This document shows, one piece after another, positions 1 to 8,889 of a stretch of DNA of 64,000 nt. A program made the position numbers and the translations under genes. The stretch is from NCBI GenBank assembly GCA_963170155.1, contig CAUJGP010000009.1, positions 1 through 64,000 of the forward strand, given 5' to 3'. Numbering within the stretch: position 1 is the first letter of the stretch; each line of letters starts with the position of its first letter. Origin of the DNA: Bdellovibrionota bacterium (lineage in GTDB: Bacteria; Bdellovibrionota; Bdellovibrionia; Bdellovibrionales; Bdellovibrionaceae). The notes under the pieces were generated by a model. That model was not told the DNA's origin. It saw nothing but the letters and a program-made list of their open reading frames with translations, and searched no databases.

Positions 1-564
1 CAAACGAATAAAAGAAGTGCTGTTTACATATCTAGTCTTGGCGCGAACACCGGGGATGCAAGTCGCTGGAATCGGCCACTACCCCAAAACTGGGGCAATG
101 GAGAGGTCTATCCAAAATCAACTTGCTTTCTTACAGAAGAAGAAACACAAGAGTCTGATGTTGAGTCAGCCATAGGTAACCTCAAATCACGACTTGAGGC
201 TTTCCGCAGGGGATGGAAAAAATCGACCCCAACTGCACGCAAGGCTTTGATCAAAGATTTGATCTTTGGGATCATCGTTAACCCCAGCAATGGCCTTAGT
301 ATCCAGTTCAGATTGTCAGGGAGCCTGAATTCTGATGCCACTACTCCCGTAGTCGCTATTCCAGAAGAAAATCAAAAGAACGTCATTGATTTAGACAATA
401 GAAGACCGCAGCAACAGCCACCGGCTGACGCTGGGACCGCCGAGGGCGGTCAGTCTTATAATTTGGGTATTTTTGGTTCGCAAGTTGTAGAATTTGGTAG
501 GGAGTACAGGATTCGAACCTGCGACATCCACCTTGTAAGGGTGGCGCTCTACCAACTGAGCTAA
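1..564 (+). CDS. C-terminal part of a probable serine recombinase (5' end outside window)
   Basis: The reading frame is open from base 1 to the TAA at 562-564, so only the C-terminal part is seen. The segment read from about 187-309, with the motifs KSRLEAF, KALIKDLIFGIIVNP and IQFRL, resembles the helical and beta end of large serine recombinases. No catalytic domain lies in the window. The last 23 codons or so run antisense through the tRNA-Val gene, as recombinases do when they end at their own attachment site. The middle part is not recognised, and a pseudogene remnant is possible. Moderately sure of the family. Confidence 0.5.
   Translation, partial: QTNKRSAVYISSLGANTGDASRWNRPLPQNWGNGEVYPKSTCFLTEEETQESDVESAIGNLKSRLEAFRRGWKKSTPTARKALIKDLIFGIIVNPSNGLSIQFRLSGSLNSDATTPVVAIPEENQKNVIDLDNRRPQQQPPADAGTAEGGQSYNLGIFGSQVVEFGREYRIRTCDIHLVRVALYQLS
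431..455. repeat. GC-rich hairpin between recombinase and tRNA-Val
   Basis: GACCGCC at 435-441 and GGCGGTC at 445-451 form a perfect 7-bp stem with a 3-base loop. It lies about 44 bases past the 3' end of the tRNA on the minus strand and inside the recombinase frame. No T-run follows in either direction, so a role as tRNA terminator is only possible. Confidence 0.4.
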
Positions 565-570
565 CTCCCT
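495..570 (-). tRNA. tRNA-Val (anticodon TAC)
   Basis: The minus strand folds as a 76-base tRNA with the 3' CCA encoded. The acceptor stem AGGGAGT (570-564) pairs with ACTCCCT (505-499), followed by ACCA. The D-arm contains TAGCTCAGTTGGTAGAGC and the T-arm contains GGTTCGAATCC. The anticodon loop CTTACAA gives anticodon TAC, reading GUA valine codons. The recombinase frame overlaps it on the other strand, which fits use of the tRNA 3' end as an attachment site. Confidence 0.97.
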
Positions 571-601
571 ATAAAATTTTAATAAAGCTAAAGACTGTAT
601 C

Positions 602-1123
602 TTAATGATAGATAAAATCGTCGCAGTGGGGACCTTTATATATTTTAGTATTTGCTGGAGTCAATGGTAAATCACTGATTTTAAAAATTTCAAAGTAGGT
701 GAGTAAATCATTATCTAAAGATTCAATAGTGACTCCAATAAAGTCATGCCCATTTATGCAGTTGATATTTTGCATAGAGCGGATGGTGAGAGTGAATTGT
801 CCTAGAGGGCCACCGCTCATGGCTGCAACAACAATCCGAGAAGAATTTTCACTGCCTAGGCCACGAGCTATTACTTTGCCGGTTTCAGAGTCAATTTGGT
901 GAATTTTAATAAGGTTTTCTCCAGCAGTATTTTTAATCACTTGAAAAGAGAGGGTGTATTCATCACTTTTTTCAGTCCATGTCCCTTGAATGCTCTTCCA
1001 AGGAAAGGGTTTGGGGCTTGCCCATGGCCATGGATGGATTTGAGCACTACAGATATTTTGAGCTCCAAGTGGAACAATAATAGAAAAAGCTAATAAAGTT
1101 AGTAGATATAAAACTCTTTGCAT
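602..1123 (-). CDS. Exported protein of unknown function
   Basis: 173 residues. The first 27 or so form a signal peptide (MQRVLYLLTLLAFSIIVPLG, then a likely cut after CSA), so the mature protein should be periplasmic or outer-membrane associated. The mature part is short beta-rich sequence with two cysteine regions (NCING, HCDDF) and no domain I recognise. The ATG follows GAGGGG. It starts 13 bases after the TPR/winged-helix regulator on the same strand, so the two are probably co-transcribed and this could be its target or partner. Confidence 0.7.
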   Translation of the reverse strand: MQRVLYLLTLLAFSIIVPLGAQNICSAQIHPWPWASPKPFPWKSIQGTWTEKSDEYTLSFQVIKNTAGENLIKIHQIDSETGKVIARGLGSENSSRIVVAAMSGGPLGQFTLTIRSMQNINCINGHDFIGVTIESLDNDLLTYFEIFKISDLPLTPANTKIYKGPHCDDFIYH

Positions 1124-1136
1124 AATAACCCCTCAA

Positions 1137-2234
1137 TTATTGATCCATTAAAATTCTTGCAGTTCTATTTAGAAAGTAGCCATTTTTAGAACGAAAGATA
1201 TACTTTGGTTTGTCAAAATCAGGCTCGATCATTTTTCTCAATCGTTTAATCGTCACATAGATTTTATTATCGTGAACAGCGGGGTTATAAGGTTGGCGCC
1301 ATATCTCTTCAACCAGATCTTCTTTGGAAAAAATTTTGCCTGGATTCATTAAAAACAGTTTCAGTAGGTCCAATAGAATAAATTGATTCTTAAAATCAAC
1401 TTTGCCGATTTTATTTTCAATTATAGTATTATTTTCTCCATCAAAAATAATATCATAGTTATTAGTTTCAGCATGACCCATTTGCCCCATGAGCTCTGTT
1501 AACTTCCGGTGAATATACTTCATGTTGACAGGATCTACGGATTTTAAAACAAGCTGCAAATAGGTTTTAGCAAGATTTTTATCACCCATATCAAGATATG
1601 TTTGCCCTAGTTCATAAAGCACATAGATGTAATAACGAAGGCTTTTAGTTTCTTTTAGAATCTCGTAGCAAGACCAAAAAATAACAAGGGCTTCTTCTGT
1701 TTTTTTCAAATCACGCAGTATTCTGCCATTGATAAGTTGAGAGGACATTTTAAGGTCCGGTAAATCAAGAACTTGAAAGAAAACTTGAAGATTATAAATT
1801 TCTCGGAGAGCGTCTGTGTGTCTTCCAAGAATATTGTAACAAATGGCCAAGCCACAGATGGCGTAACACATGTCCACCTTGTTGTCAGTAGCTAAAGCAA
1901 TGGAAAGTGATTTTTGCAGATATTCCAGAGAGGTATCATATTGAAGTTTGTAGGCCGCGCAGAGAGCTAAAGTGTAGTAAGTTTTAGCGTTAAGTTCAAA
2001 ACCTTCCTTCAGAACAAGATCTTGGAGTACTTCTTTGGTGTCATTAATCTCATCAAAATCTTCTCTTTCAGCGTACATCCGCAAGATCATATTTTGACAC
2101 TTTAAATACTCACCAAATTCTCGATGAAAAAAGAATGAAGTCGCGGCTTCTTTGAGTTTGGGAATCGCTAAATGAAAGTCCCCTCTTTCAAAATAGAGCA
2201 TTCCGATTTCTAGGGCTTGTTTTGCTTGAACCAT
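1137..2234 (-). CDS. TPR protein with C-terminal OmpR/PhoB-type winged helix
   Basis: 365 residues. Residues about 1-240 are TPR-like helical repeats (GMLYFERGDFHLAIPKL, YELGQTYLDMGDKNLAKTY). Residues about 265-360 match the Trans_reg_C winged helix: a beta start (NNTIIENKIGKVDF), then FSKEDLVEEIW, the recognition-helix region KIYVTIKRLRKMI and the wing YIFRSKNGYFL. There is no receiver domain, so the input is probably protein or peptide binding by the TPRs rather than phosphorylation. The ATG at 2234 has GGAGA upstream. It precedes the exported protein by 13 bases and lies downstream of lon, separated by a hairpin. Target genes are unknown. Confidence 0.8.
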   Translation of the reverse strand: MVQAKQALEIGMLYFERGDFHLAIPKLKEAATSFFFHREFGEYLKCQNMILRMYAEREDFDEINDTKEVLQDLVLKEGFELNAKTYYTLALCAAYKLQYDTSLEYLQKSLSIALATDNKVDMCYAICGLAICYNILGRHTDALREIYNLQVFFQVLDLPDLKMSSQLINGRILRDLKKTEEALVIFWSCYEILKETKSLRYYIYVLYELGQTYLDMGDKNLAKTYLQLVLKSVDPVNMKYIHRKLTELMGQMGHAETNNYDIIFDGENNTIIENKIGKVDFKNQFILLDLLKLFLMNPGKIFSKEDLVEEIWRQPYNPAVHDNKIYVTIKRLRKMIEPDFDKPKYIFRSKNGYFLNRTARILMDQ

Positions 2235-2305
2235 ATTTCTCCACGCAAGGGCGACAGAAAATTAGCAAATATAAAGTAATAAGAGTTTTATATTTCTTAC
2301 ATTAT

Positions 2306-2341
2306 CTTAAGAGCAGGTCAATCAATACCTGCCTTTTTAAG
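2306..2341 (-). terminator. Hairpin after lon
   Basis: GCAGGT (2313-2318) pairs with ACCTGC (2327-2332), and outer CTTAA (2306-2310) pairs with TTAAG (2337-2341). It begins 18 bases past the lon stop. The T-run (CTTTTT) lies on the plus-strand side, so the minus-strand terminator is weak on sequence alone. Confidence 0.45.
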
Positions 2342-2358
2342 TATATCAAAAAGAAATT

Positions 2359-4827
2359 CTAATGCGTGGCATGAACTGATTGACCTGTGTATTGAGCCTT
2401 GAGGCCGCTTTCTGCTCCACCTCTGCTTTTAAAGAGTTCCTTAGCATTTTTGATATCCAAGGCATTGACCAGAACTTGATCTACATGGTCCACAAGAATA
2501 ACTTTAAGATCTTTTAGAATTTCTTTTGGAATATCTTTTAAGTCTTTTTCATTTTCTTTAGGACAGATGATAATCTTTATGCCTCCACGGTGAGCAGCTA
2601 GGATTTTTTCTTTGAGACCTCCGATGGCCAGAACTTTCCCGCGAAGGGAAATTTCTCCGGTCATTGCAACCATTCTTTTCACGGGAATTTTAGTAATAGC
2701 TGAAACAATACTTGTTGTTAAAGCAATCCCTGCGGAAGGACCATCTTTGGGAACAGCACCTTCTGGAAGGTGAATATGAACATCAATATTTTGAAAATAC
2801 TCTTTGCTAAGGCCAAAAAGAGGTCCTCGGGATCGCACGTAGCTCATCGCCGCAGTGCAAGATTCCTTCATGACATCTCCGAGTTGACCTGTGATTGTAA
2901 ACTTACTTGCTCCAGGAACAACACTGACTTCAACAGCAAGAAGGTCACCACCCACTTCAGTCCATGCCATACCATTGGTTAAGCCAATTTCGTTTTTTTC
3001 TTCGATAATACCAAACTTATACTTATGAGGGCCTAAGAGTTCGACAAGCTTTTTAGGCGTGACAACATATTTTCCTATGGTGGGTGCAGAGGATGTTGTT
3101 ATTTTTTTTCCTTTTTTCTCAGGCACAGCCATCATATCTGCTTTGACGATATCACGAGCCACTTTACGGCTGACATTGGCTAATTGTCGTTCAAGATTTC
3201 GGACCCCAGCTTCACGTGTGTAATATCGAATGATATTCTTAATAGTCTGATCCTGAATCTCAATCTTGCGGTCCTTCAATCCATGAGCTTCAATTTGTTT
3301 GGGGACTAAATAATTTTTGGCAATATGAAACTTTTCAGTTTCAGTGTAACCTTCAAGAGTGATCAGTTCCATCCGATCGAGGAGGGGACGAGGCACTGTA
3401 TGAAGCGTATTCGCCGTTGCAATGAACATGACTTTAGATAAATCATAATCTACTTCTAAATAATGGTCTTGAAACGTGTGGTTTTGCTCAGGATCCAAAA
3501 CCTCGAGCATGGCGGAGGCTGGGTCACCTCGGAAGTCTGAAGCCATTTTATCAATTTCATCGAGAAGTATCAGAGGATTTCCTTGATCTACTTTTCGTAG
3601 GGCTTGTAGGATTTTACCAGGCATAGCGCCTACGTAGGTTTTTCGGTGTCCTCGGATTTCAGCTTCATCGCGCACCCCTCCGAGGGAAATTCTGGCAAAA
3701 GGGCGATTGAGGGCCTGGGCAATTGAGCGGGCGAGTGAGGTTTTACCGACACCGGGAGGTCCCACCAAACATAAAATAGGCCCCTTCATATTTTTGGAAA
3801 GAGCAAGCACTGAAAGAAACTCGATAATTCTTTCCTTAACTTTTTCGAGACCCCAATGATCATGGTCGAGGATTTTCTCAGCCTCATTGATGTCATGACG
3901 GTCTTCGGAATACTCTTGCCAAGGAAGAGACAAAATCCAATCGATATAGTTGCGAACCACGGTGGCCTCCGCACTCATCGGAGACATCATTTTTAATTTT
4001 TTAATTTCTTTGTGAACTTTGTCTTTCGCTTCTTTGCTCATCTTTTTTGCTTTAGTTTTTTCTTCCAGCTCTTGAAGCTCCGCTTGGTAGTCGTCTTTTT
4101 CGCCAAGCTCTTTTTGAATCGCTTGCATTTGCTCGTTCAAATAATATTCTTTTTGGGATTTTTCCATTTGCTTTTTGACACGACTACGGATTTTACGCTC
4201 GACTTCAAGAATTTCGATTTCGCCAGTCATTAGATTGAGAAGATGTTCTAGGCGTTTGGCCGGATCAAAAATTTCAAGAACCTTTTGTTTTTCTTCTATT
4301 TTAAGATTCAGTTGAGCAACAATAATGTCCGCGAGCTCACCTTCGCTTTCAATAGTGGAAACTCGCATAAGGATTTCTGGCGGAATGCGTTTATTGAGCT
4401 TAACATAGGTTTCAAAAGTGGCTTTCACTGAGCGGATTAAGGCTTGAGCTTCTAGTTTGCTGCCGATCGCTTCTTCGATGATATCCACGTCTACGCGGAA
4501 AAAAGGTTCGGTAGACTGATAAGATTTAATAACAACTCTTTTTTTACCTTCAACTAAGACTTTAACTGTACCATCGGGAAGGCGCAAAAGCTGGATGATG
4601 GTGCCTACGGTTCCAACATCGTAGATATCTTTGGGGTCTGGGTTATTTGTCTTTGCATCTCTTTGAGCGGCAAGAACAATATCTGTTTGCTTACTCATTG
4701 CTTCTTCGAGGGCGCTGATGCTTTTTTCTCGCCCAACAAAGAGAGGCATCATCATGTGAGGAAAAATAATGAGGTCCCGAAGGGGAAGAAGAGGGAGAGA
4801 GTTGTTTTTTTTAGTATTTTCGCTCAT
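2359..4827 (-). CDS. lon: ATP-dependent protease Lon
   Basis: 822 residues, normal for bacterial LonA. The N-terminal substrate domain starts [15 protein letters not shown], followed by a coiled coil (about 185-260). The AAA+ module has Walker [10 protein letters not shown] and Walker B ILLDEIDK. The C-terminal protease domain has the Ser in PKDGPSAG and the Lys in GGLKEKI, the Ser-Lys dyad. It degrades damaged and regulatory proteins in the cytoplasm. The ATG follows AAGGAG. It lies downstream of clpX on the same strand, but a 406-base gap with hairpins suggests its own promoter. No key residue is missing. Confidence 0.97.
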   Translation of the reverse strand: MSENTKKNNSLPLLPLRDLIIFPHMMMPLFVGREKSISALEEAMSKQTDIVLAAQRDAKTNNPDPKDIYDVGTVGTIIQLLRLPDGTVKVLVEGKKRVVIKSYQSTEPFFRVDVDIIEEAIGSKLEAQALIRSVKATFETYVKLNKRIPPEILMRVSTIESEGELADIIVAQLNLKIEEKQKVLEIFDPAKRLEHLLNLMTGEIEILEVERKIRSRVKKQMEKSQKEYYLNEQMQAIQKELGEKDDYQAELQELEEKTKAKKMSKEAKDKVHKEIKKLKMMSPMSAEATVVRNYIDWILSLPWQEYSEDRHDINEAEKILDHDHWGLEKVKERIIEFLSVLALSKNMKGPILCLVGPPGVGKTSLARSIAQALNRPFARISLGGVRDEAEIRGHRKTYVGAMPGKILQALRKVDQGNPLILLDEIDKMASDFRGDPASAMLEVLDPEQNHTFQDHYLEVDYDLSKVMFIATANTLHTVPRPLLDRMELITLEGYTETEKFHIAKNYLVPKQIEAHGLKDRKIEIQDQTIKNIIRYYTREAGVRNLERQLANVSRKVARDIVKADMMAVPEKKGKKITTSSAPTIGKYVVTPKKLVELLGPHKYKFGIIEEKNEIGLTNGMAWTEVGGDLLAVEVSVVPGASKFTITGQLGDVMKESCTAAMSYVRSRGPLFGLSKEYFQNIDVHIHLPEGAVPKDGPSAGIALTTSIVSAITKIPVKRMVAMTGEISLRGKVLAIGGLKEKILAAHRGGIKIIICPKENEKDLKDIPKEILKDLKVILVDHVDQVLVNALDIKNAKELFKSRGGAESGLKAQYTGQSVHATH

Positions 4828-5023
4828 ACAATACTCCTTATTGCATTTAGTGAAATGTGCGTCTCCTTTAGATATTGTCTAAGAAAAATAAATAAAAAGT
4901 AACAAAATATTTTTAACGCAAACTTGTTAGCTCTAAAAATGATTAGAATTTATCTTTATACGTTCATTCTGGACGTATTGTTCTAATCTTGGACAGTTTA
5001 TAATTTAAAAAATAAGGATTAAT

Positions 5024-5125
5024 ATGGGTTCTTATGGGACGAAATTCAGTTTCTTAGTGCTTATTATTATGAGAGGCAGGTCGATAGTGCTTAAAGATGC
5101 ATTTATTTTTTGCTGCTTTGTTTAA
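5024..5125 (+). CDS. Possible 33-residue hydrophobic small protein
   Basis: An ATG at 5024 is preceded by AAGGA with 6 bases between, and by TATAAT at 4999-5004, which would give a leader of about 13 bases. The product is short and hydrophobic (SFLVLII, then AFIFCCFV after a basic turn). No good -35 box is seen and no family is recognised. It is antisense to nothing and could equally be chance. Confidence 0.2.
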   Translation: MGSYGTKFSFLVLIIMRGRSIVLKDAFIFCCFV

Positions 5126-5150
5126 ATATCACATCAAGAGTGAGGAGTCA

Positions 5151-5219
5151 GGCCCCTGTTGAGTATTGAATTTAGGGGCCTTGGGTCTAGATTTCTTTCA
5201 AAACATTTTTGAAAGAAAT
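5151..5219 (-). terminator. Tandem hairpins after clpX
   Basis: Reading from clpX on the minus strand, the first hairpin is a perfect 13-bp A/T-rich stem (5191-5203 with 5207-5219, 3-base loop). The second is a 7-bp GC stem, GGCCCCT/AGGGGCC (5151-5157 with 5174-5180). Neither has a clean T-run after it, so these may be 3'-end stabilisers rather than classical terminators. Confidence 0.45.
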
Positions 5220-5233
5220 CGATGAAAGCGAGA

Positions 5234-6532
5234 CTAAGAGGCCGTTTCGCTTCCATCTTTTTTAACAGCTATAGCAGCTTGCTCTTCGGGAGAGCGAAAA
5301 GTTAATTTTGGTGGCGTTCCCGAATTGACTACATTTTCATCAATAATGCACTCTTTGACGTGAGGTTTGGAAGGAATGTCATACATAATATCCAGCATCG
5401 CTGATTCCAAGACTCCTCTTAAACCTCTGGCCCCTGTTTTTCTCTTAAGCGCCATTTGAGCAACGGCTCGGAGGGCGCCATCCGTAAACTGAAGATCTAC
5501 GCCTTCGTAACCAAACAATCGTTGATATTGCTTAGTGATGGCATTTTTAGGGCGAGAAAGAATATCAATCAATGCGCTTTCTTCCAGTGGGTCTAGAACA
5601 GCTAAGACAGGAAGTCGTCCAATGAACTCAGGGATAAGTCCAAACTTGGCAAGATCATCAGGCTCGATTTTTCTAAGAATATTGTCTTTTGCACTGTCTT
5701 TTTCTGATTGAGTTCGAATATCCGCAGCGATTCCCATAGCTTTATTGGAGATACGGCTTTCAATCACTTTATCAAGACCGACAAAAGCTCCTCCGCAAAT
5801 AAAAAGAATATTAGACGTGTCTACTTGGATAAACTCTTGTTGAGGGTGTTTACGTCCTCCTTTGGGAGGAAGATTCGCAACAGTTCCTTCTAAAATTTTC
5901 AAGAGAGCTTGCTGAACACCTTCTCCGCTGACATCTCGGGTGATGGAAGGATTTTCTGATTTTCGAGAAATTTTATCAATTTCATCGATATAGATAACGC
6001 CTTTTTTACACTTTTCGACATCATAATCAGCAGCTTGGAGAAGGTTCAGAACAACGTTTTCAACATCTTCTCCAACATAACCGGCCTCTGTTAACGTCGT
6101 TGCGTCTGCCATGGCAAATGGAACATTGAGGACCTTGGCAATGGTTTGAGCTAAAAGAGTTTTACCTGAGCCCGTTGGGCCAATCAGAAGAATATTACTT
6201 TTTTGAAGTTCAACATCTTCTTTTTTATTCTTGTTGGCGCTGTTGATTCTCTTGTAGTGATTATGGACGGCGACACAAAGTGCTTTTTTAGCGTAGTCTT
6301 GACCAATGACATACTCATCAAGATAGCCTTTTATTTCTGCTGGTTTAGGAACGCGGAGTCCTCCTTTGGAATGATCTTCTCTGTCTTTTTCTTCGACGAT
6401 AATATCATTGCAAAGATCAATACATTCATCACAAATATAAACCCCTGGTCCAGCAATGAGTTTTTTCACTTCTCGCTGAGTTTTGCCACAAAAGCTACAT
6501 CGAAGGGTTCCAAAAGTTTCACTGCGGTTCAT
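5234..6532 (-). CDS. clpX: ATP-dependent Clp protease ATP-binding subunit ClpX
   Basis: 432 residues. The N-terminal C4 zinc finger (CSFCGKTQ, then CDECIDLC) is followed by an AAA+ domain with Walker [10 protein letters not shown], the pore loop GYVGEDVEN, Walker [10 protein letters not shown] and the sensor region near RKTGARGLR. It unfolds substrates and feeds them to ClpP in the cytoplasm. The start codon overlaps the clpP stop as ATGA (6532-6529), so translation is coupled. The C-terminal tail past about 415 is variable. No defect is seen. Confidence 0.97.
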   Translation of the reverse strand: MNRSETFGTLRCSFCGKTQREVKKLIAGPGVYICDECIDLCNDIIVEEKDREDHSKGGLRVPKPAEIKGYLDEYVIGQDYAKKALCVAVHNHYKRINSANKNKKEDVELQKSNILLIGPTGSGKTLLAQTIAKVLNVPFAMADATTLTEAGYVGEDVENVVLNLLQAADYDVEKCKKGVIYIDEIDKISRKSENPSITRDVSGEGVQQALLKILEGTVANLPPKGGRKHPQQEFIQVDTSNILFICGGAFVGLDKVIESRISNKAMGIAADIRTQSEKDSAKDNILRKIEPDDLAKFGLIPEFIGRLPVLAVLDPLEESALIDILSRPKNAITKQYQRLFGYEGVDLQFTDGALRAVAQMALKRKTGARGLRGVLESAMLDIMYDIPSKPHVKECIIDENVVNSGTPPKLTFRSPEEQAAIAVKKDGSETAS

Positions 6533-7140
6533 GGGTTACCTCTTTTACTGGCCTTCCTGAAATCAACAACATGGTCAACCAATCCAAAATCTTTGGCTTC
6601 TTGTGCTGTCATAAAATTGTCTCGATCCATGGCTTTCGTTAAAAAATCAAATGGTTTTTGTGTATGAGTTTCATAGATTCGAGTCAATTTTTCTTTCGTT
6701 CTGATCATTTCGCGAGCTTGTATTTCAATATCACTCGCTTGTCCACTAAGGCCCCCTTGGATCAGAGGTTGGTGGATCATGACTCTAGAATTGGGCATAA
6801 TATATCTTTTGCCTTGAGTGCCAGCGGCTAAAAGGAGAGATCCCATGCTGGCAGCCATCCCAATACAGTAGGTCGCTACGTCACATTTAACGAATTGCAT
6901 AAGATCATAGATTCCTAGCCCTGCACTAACACTACCTCCTGGAGAGTTAATGTAAAGATGAATATCTTTTTCAGGGTTATCAACTTCTAGAAAAAGAAGT
7001 TGCGCCATAATGCTATTAGCAACGTCATCTGTGACGGCGCTTCCTAGAATAACAATACGATCTTTGAGAAGGCGTGAATAAATATCGTAGCTTCTTTCAC
7101 CACGAGCTGTTTGTTCGATGACATACGGAATGAGCGCCAA
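6529..7140 (-). CDS. clpP: Clp protease proteolytic subunit ClpP
   Basis: 203 residues. The catalytic triad is visible: Ser in [10 protein letters not shown], His in VMIHQPL and Asp in MDRDNFM. It forms the tetradecameric chamber that works with ClpX. The start is TTG at 7140 behind a strong AGGAGGAG. The usual upstream partner tig is absent; the next gene upstream, pepA, is divergent. The unit is clpP-clpX, with lon downstream after a gap. Confidence 0.97.
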   Translation of the reverse strand: MALIPYVIEQTARGERSYDIYSRLLKDRIVILGSAVTDDVANSIMAQLLFLEVDNPEKDIHLYINSPGGSVSAGLGIYDLMQFVKCDVATYCIGMAASMGSLLLAAGTQGKRYIMPNSRVMIHQPLIQGGLSGQASDIEIQAREMIRTKEKLTRIYETHTQKPFDFLTKAMDRDNFMTAQEAKDFGLVDHVVDFRKASKRGNP

Positions 7141-7186
7141 TCAATCTCCTCCTGTTGCTTGATTCTCTTGCAGATATTATGGTTTC

Positions 7187-7214
7187 ACAATACACTTTTC
7201 GGTTTTAATCTCAA
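7187..7214 (-). promoter_or_regulatory. Possible sigma70-type promoter of clpP
   Basis: On the minus strand TTGAGA (7214-7209) and TATTGT (7192-7187) are separated by 16 bases, 47 bases before the clpP start. The boxes are imperfect and no heat-shock operator is recognised. Confidence 0.35.
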
Positions 7215-7295
7215 ACACTTTAGAGAAAATAACTTGGTTTTTTTAATCTAAGAGTTTACAACAATCTGCGACATTTTGCTAGAAAGGAACTTTAC

Positions 7296-8807
7296 ATGAA
7301 ATTTGAACTTCAACGAGGGCTTGCACTTCAATCAAACATAACGACTTTAGTTTTATTTGTCACTCAGCCCAAGAGCGAGGGACCAGAAATTCGCAAGGCC
7401 CCATTGAGTCATAATTTACCATCAGAGTTAAAAAAGGTTTTTTCTGAGCTTATTGATGAAAAAACTCTGACAGGAGTCGCCGGGGAGTTTGTTTTTCTCA
7501 GAAATCATGCTGTTCTAGGATTCAAACATATTTTATTTTATTCTCTTGGGATGTGGGGTGGAGAAGACCACGAATCTTTAAGATCGGCAGGAGGAAGTCT
7601 TGAGGGTGTTTTAAATTCTCATAAAATCTCCTCTGCCGCGATTCATTTAGAAAGTCTGGGAAACAAAATATCGCCTATTTTTATACAGGCTCTTGTTGAA
7701 GGCCTCAGTCTTTCGGCTTACCGTTTTGAGGAGTTGATGTCTCCTAAGAAGGACGCGCCAAAAGAGCTAAAGCTCGTTCTTTCCTACCATGATTTTACCA
7801 AAGCGCATAAAGAAGCTTTGGACACAGCTGTGATTACTTCTGAGATGGTTTGCTTTTCAAGGCGCCTAGGAGATCTACCTGGAAATTTAATGACTCCAAC
7901 AATTTTAGCTGAAGAAACAAAACGAGCAAGCAAAGGAAGCAAAGTCATAGTTTCTGTTTGGGATAAGGCGAGGTTGAGCAAAGAAAAGATGGGTGGCATT
8001 CTATGTGTGGCTCAAGGGAGTTCTGAAGAGCCTAAACTCATTAAGATGGAATATAAAGGTGGAAAGGCTTCTCAGAGACCTTTGGTCTTTGTAGGTAAGG
8101 GACTGACCTTTGATTCAGGCGGCATCAGCATAAAACCCTCTGCATCCATGGAAGAGATGAAGTATGATATGTGTGGTGGCGCGAATGTGATTGGCGCTTT
8201 ACTTGCGATCGCTAAGCTTAAATTAAAAGTAAATGCTATTGCTTTGATTCCTACGACAGAAAATATGCCAGGGCCGAGCGCTATTAAACCAGGTGATGTC
8301 GTTCGTGCTAGAAATGGTAAATCCTACGAAGTTAATAATACGGACGCGGAAGGTCGTCTTATTTTATCTGATGCCCTATGCTTAGCTTCGGAATTAAAGC
8401 CGCGGTTGATTGTTGACGCGGCAACATTAACAGGGGCGATGGTGATGGCTTTAGGGAATATTTATACCGGGTTTTTTACCAAGGATACCGAATTAAAATC
8501 TCAGATTGAAAAAGCGGCGAAAGCTTCTGGTGAGTGGGTATGGCATTTACCACTCTGTGATTATCACACTAAAGATATGAAGGGAACTTACGCTGATCTT
8601 TCAAATATGTCTTCTAGTAAGGGGGCCGGCAGTGCTACAGCAGCTGCTTTTCTCGAGCAATTTGTTGCTAAAGGAATTCCATGGGCTCATTTTGACATTG
8701 CAGGAACAGGGTGGGCAACGGGTAGTCGTTTGTCTTATACCTCTAAAAAGGGCGCAAGTGGTGTGATGATTAGAACTTTTGTAGAGCTTGCTAAATTGTA
8801 CGAATAA
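7296..8807 (+). CDS. pepA: Leucyl aminopeptidase, M17 family
   Basis: 503 residues, normal length. The C-terminal catalytic half carries the dimetal-site signature: VGKGLTFDSGGISIKP supplies Lys and Asp ligands, and NTDAEGRLIL is the family hallmark. It removes N-terminal amino acids from peptides in the cytoplasm and could act on fragments released by the neighbouring Lon and ClpXP. The ATG follows AAAGGA. It is transcribed divergently from clpP and ends at a strong terminator shared with the diguanylate cyclase gene. Confidence 0.95.
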   Translation: MKFELQRGLALQSNITTLVLFVTQPKSEGPEIRKAPLSHNLPSELKKVFSELIDEKTLTGVAGEFVFLRNHAVLGFKHILFYSLGMWGGEDHESLRSAGGSLEGVLNSHKISSAAIHLESLGNKISPIFIQALVEGLSLSAYRFEELMSPKKDAPKELKLVLSYHDFTKAHKEALDTAVITSEMVCFSRRLGDLPGNLMTPTILAEETKRASKGSKVIVSVWDKARLSKEKMGGILCVAQGSSEEPKLIKMEYKGGKASQRPLVFVGKGLTFDSGGISIKPSASMEEMKYDMCGGANVIGALLAIAKLKLKVNAIALIPTTENMPGPSAIKPGDVVRARNGKSYEVNNTDAEGRLILSDALCLASELKPRLIVDAATLTGAMVMALGNIYTGFFTKDTELKSQIEKAAKASGEWVWHLPLCDYHTKDMKGTYADLSNMSSSKGAGSATAAAFLEQFVAKGIPWAHFDIAGTGWATGSRLSYTSKKGASGVMIRTFVELAKLYE

Positions 8808-8849
8808 TGCTTTTTGTGACCATGAATCCGCTTATAAATAAAATTTGAG

Positions 8850-8889
8850 AAAGCAGCGAAGTATTTTTTATTTCGCTGCTTTAATTTTT
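8850..8889. terminator. Bidirectional rho-independent terminator
   Basis: AAAGCAGCGAA (8850-8860) pairs perfectly with TTCGCTGCTTT (8872-8882), an 11-bp stem with an 11-base loop. AATTTTTC follows on the plus side, and T-rich sequence follows on the minus side. It separates the convergent pepA and diguanylate cyclase genes. Confidence 0.85.

Larger units (their letters stand above)
4828..5233. other. 406-base spacer between lon and clpX
   Basis: This spacer should hold the lon promoter and the clpX 3' end. An inverted repeat TTAGA-TATTG-TCTAA sits at 4868-4882, about 40 bases before the lon start, and could be an operator. A TATAAT at 4999-5004 on the plus strand precedes a small reading frame. 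Two hairpins (5151-5180 and 5191-5219) follow clpX. No CIRCE element or tRNA is seen. Confidence 0.5.
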
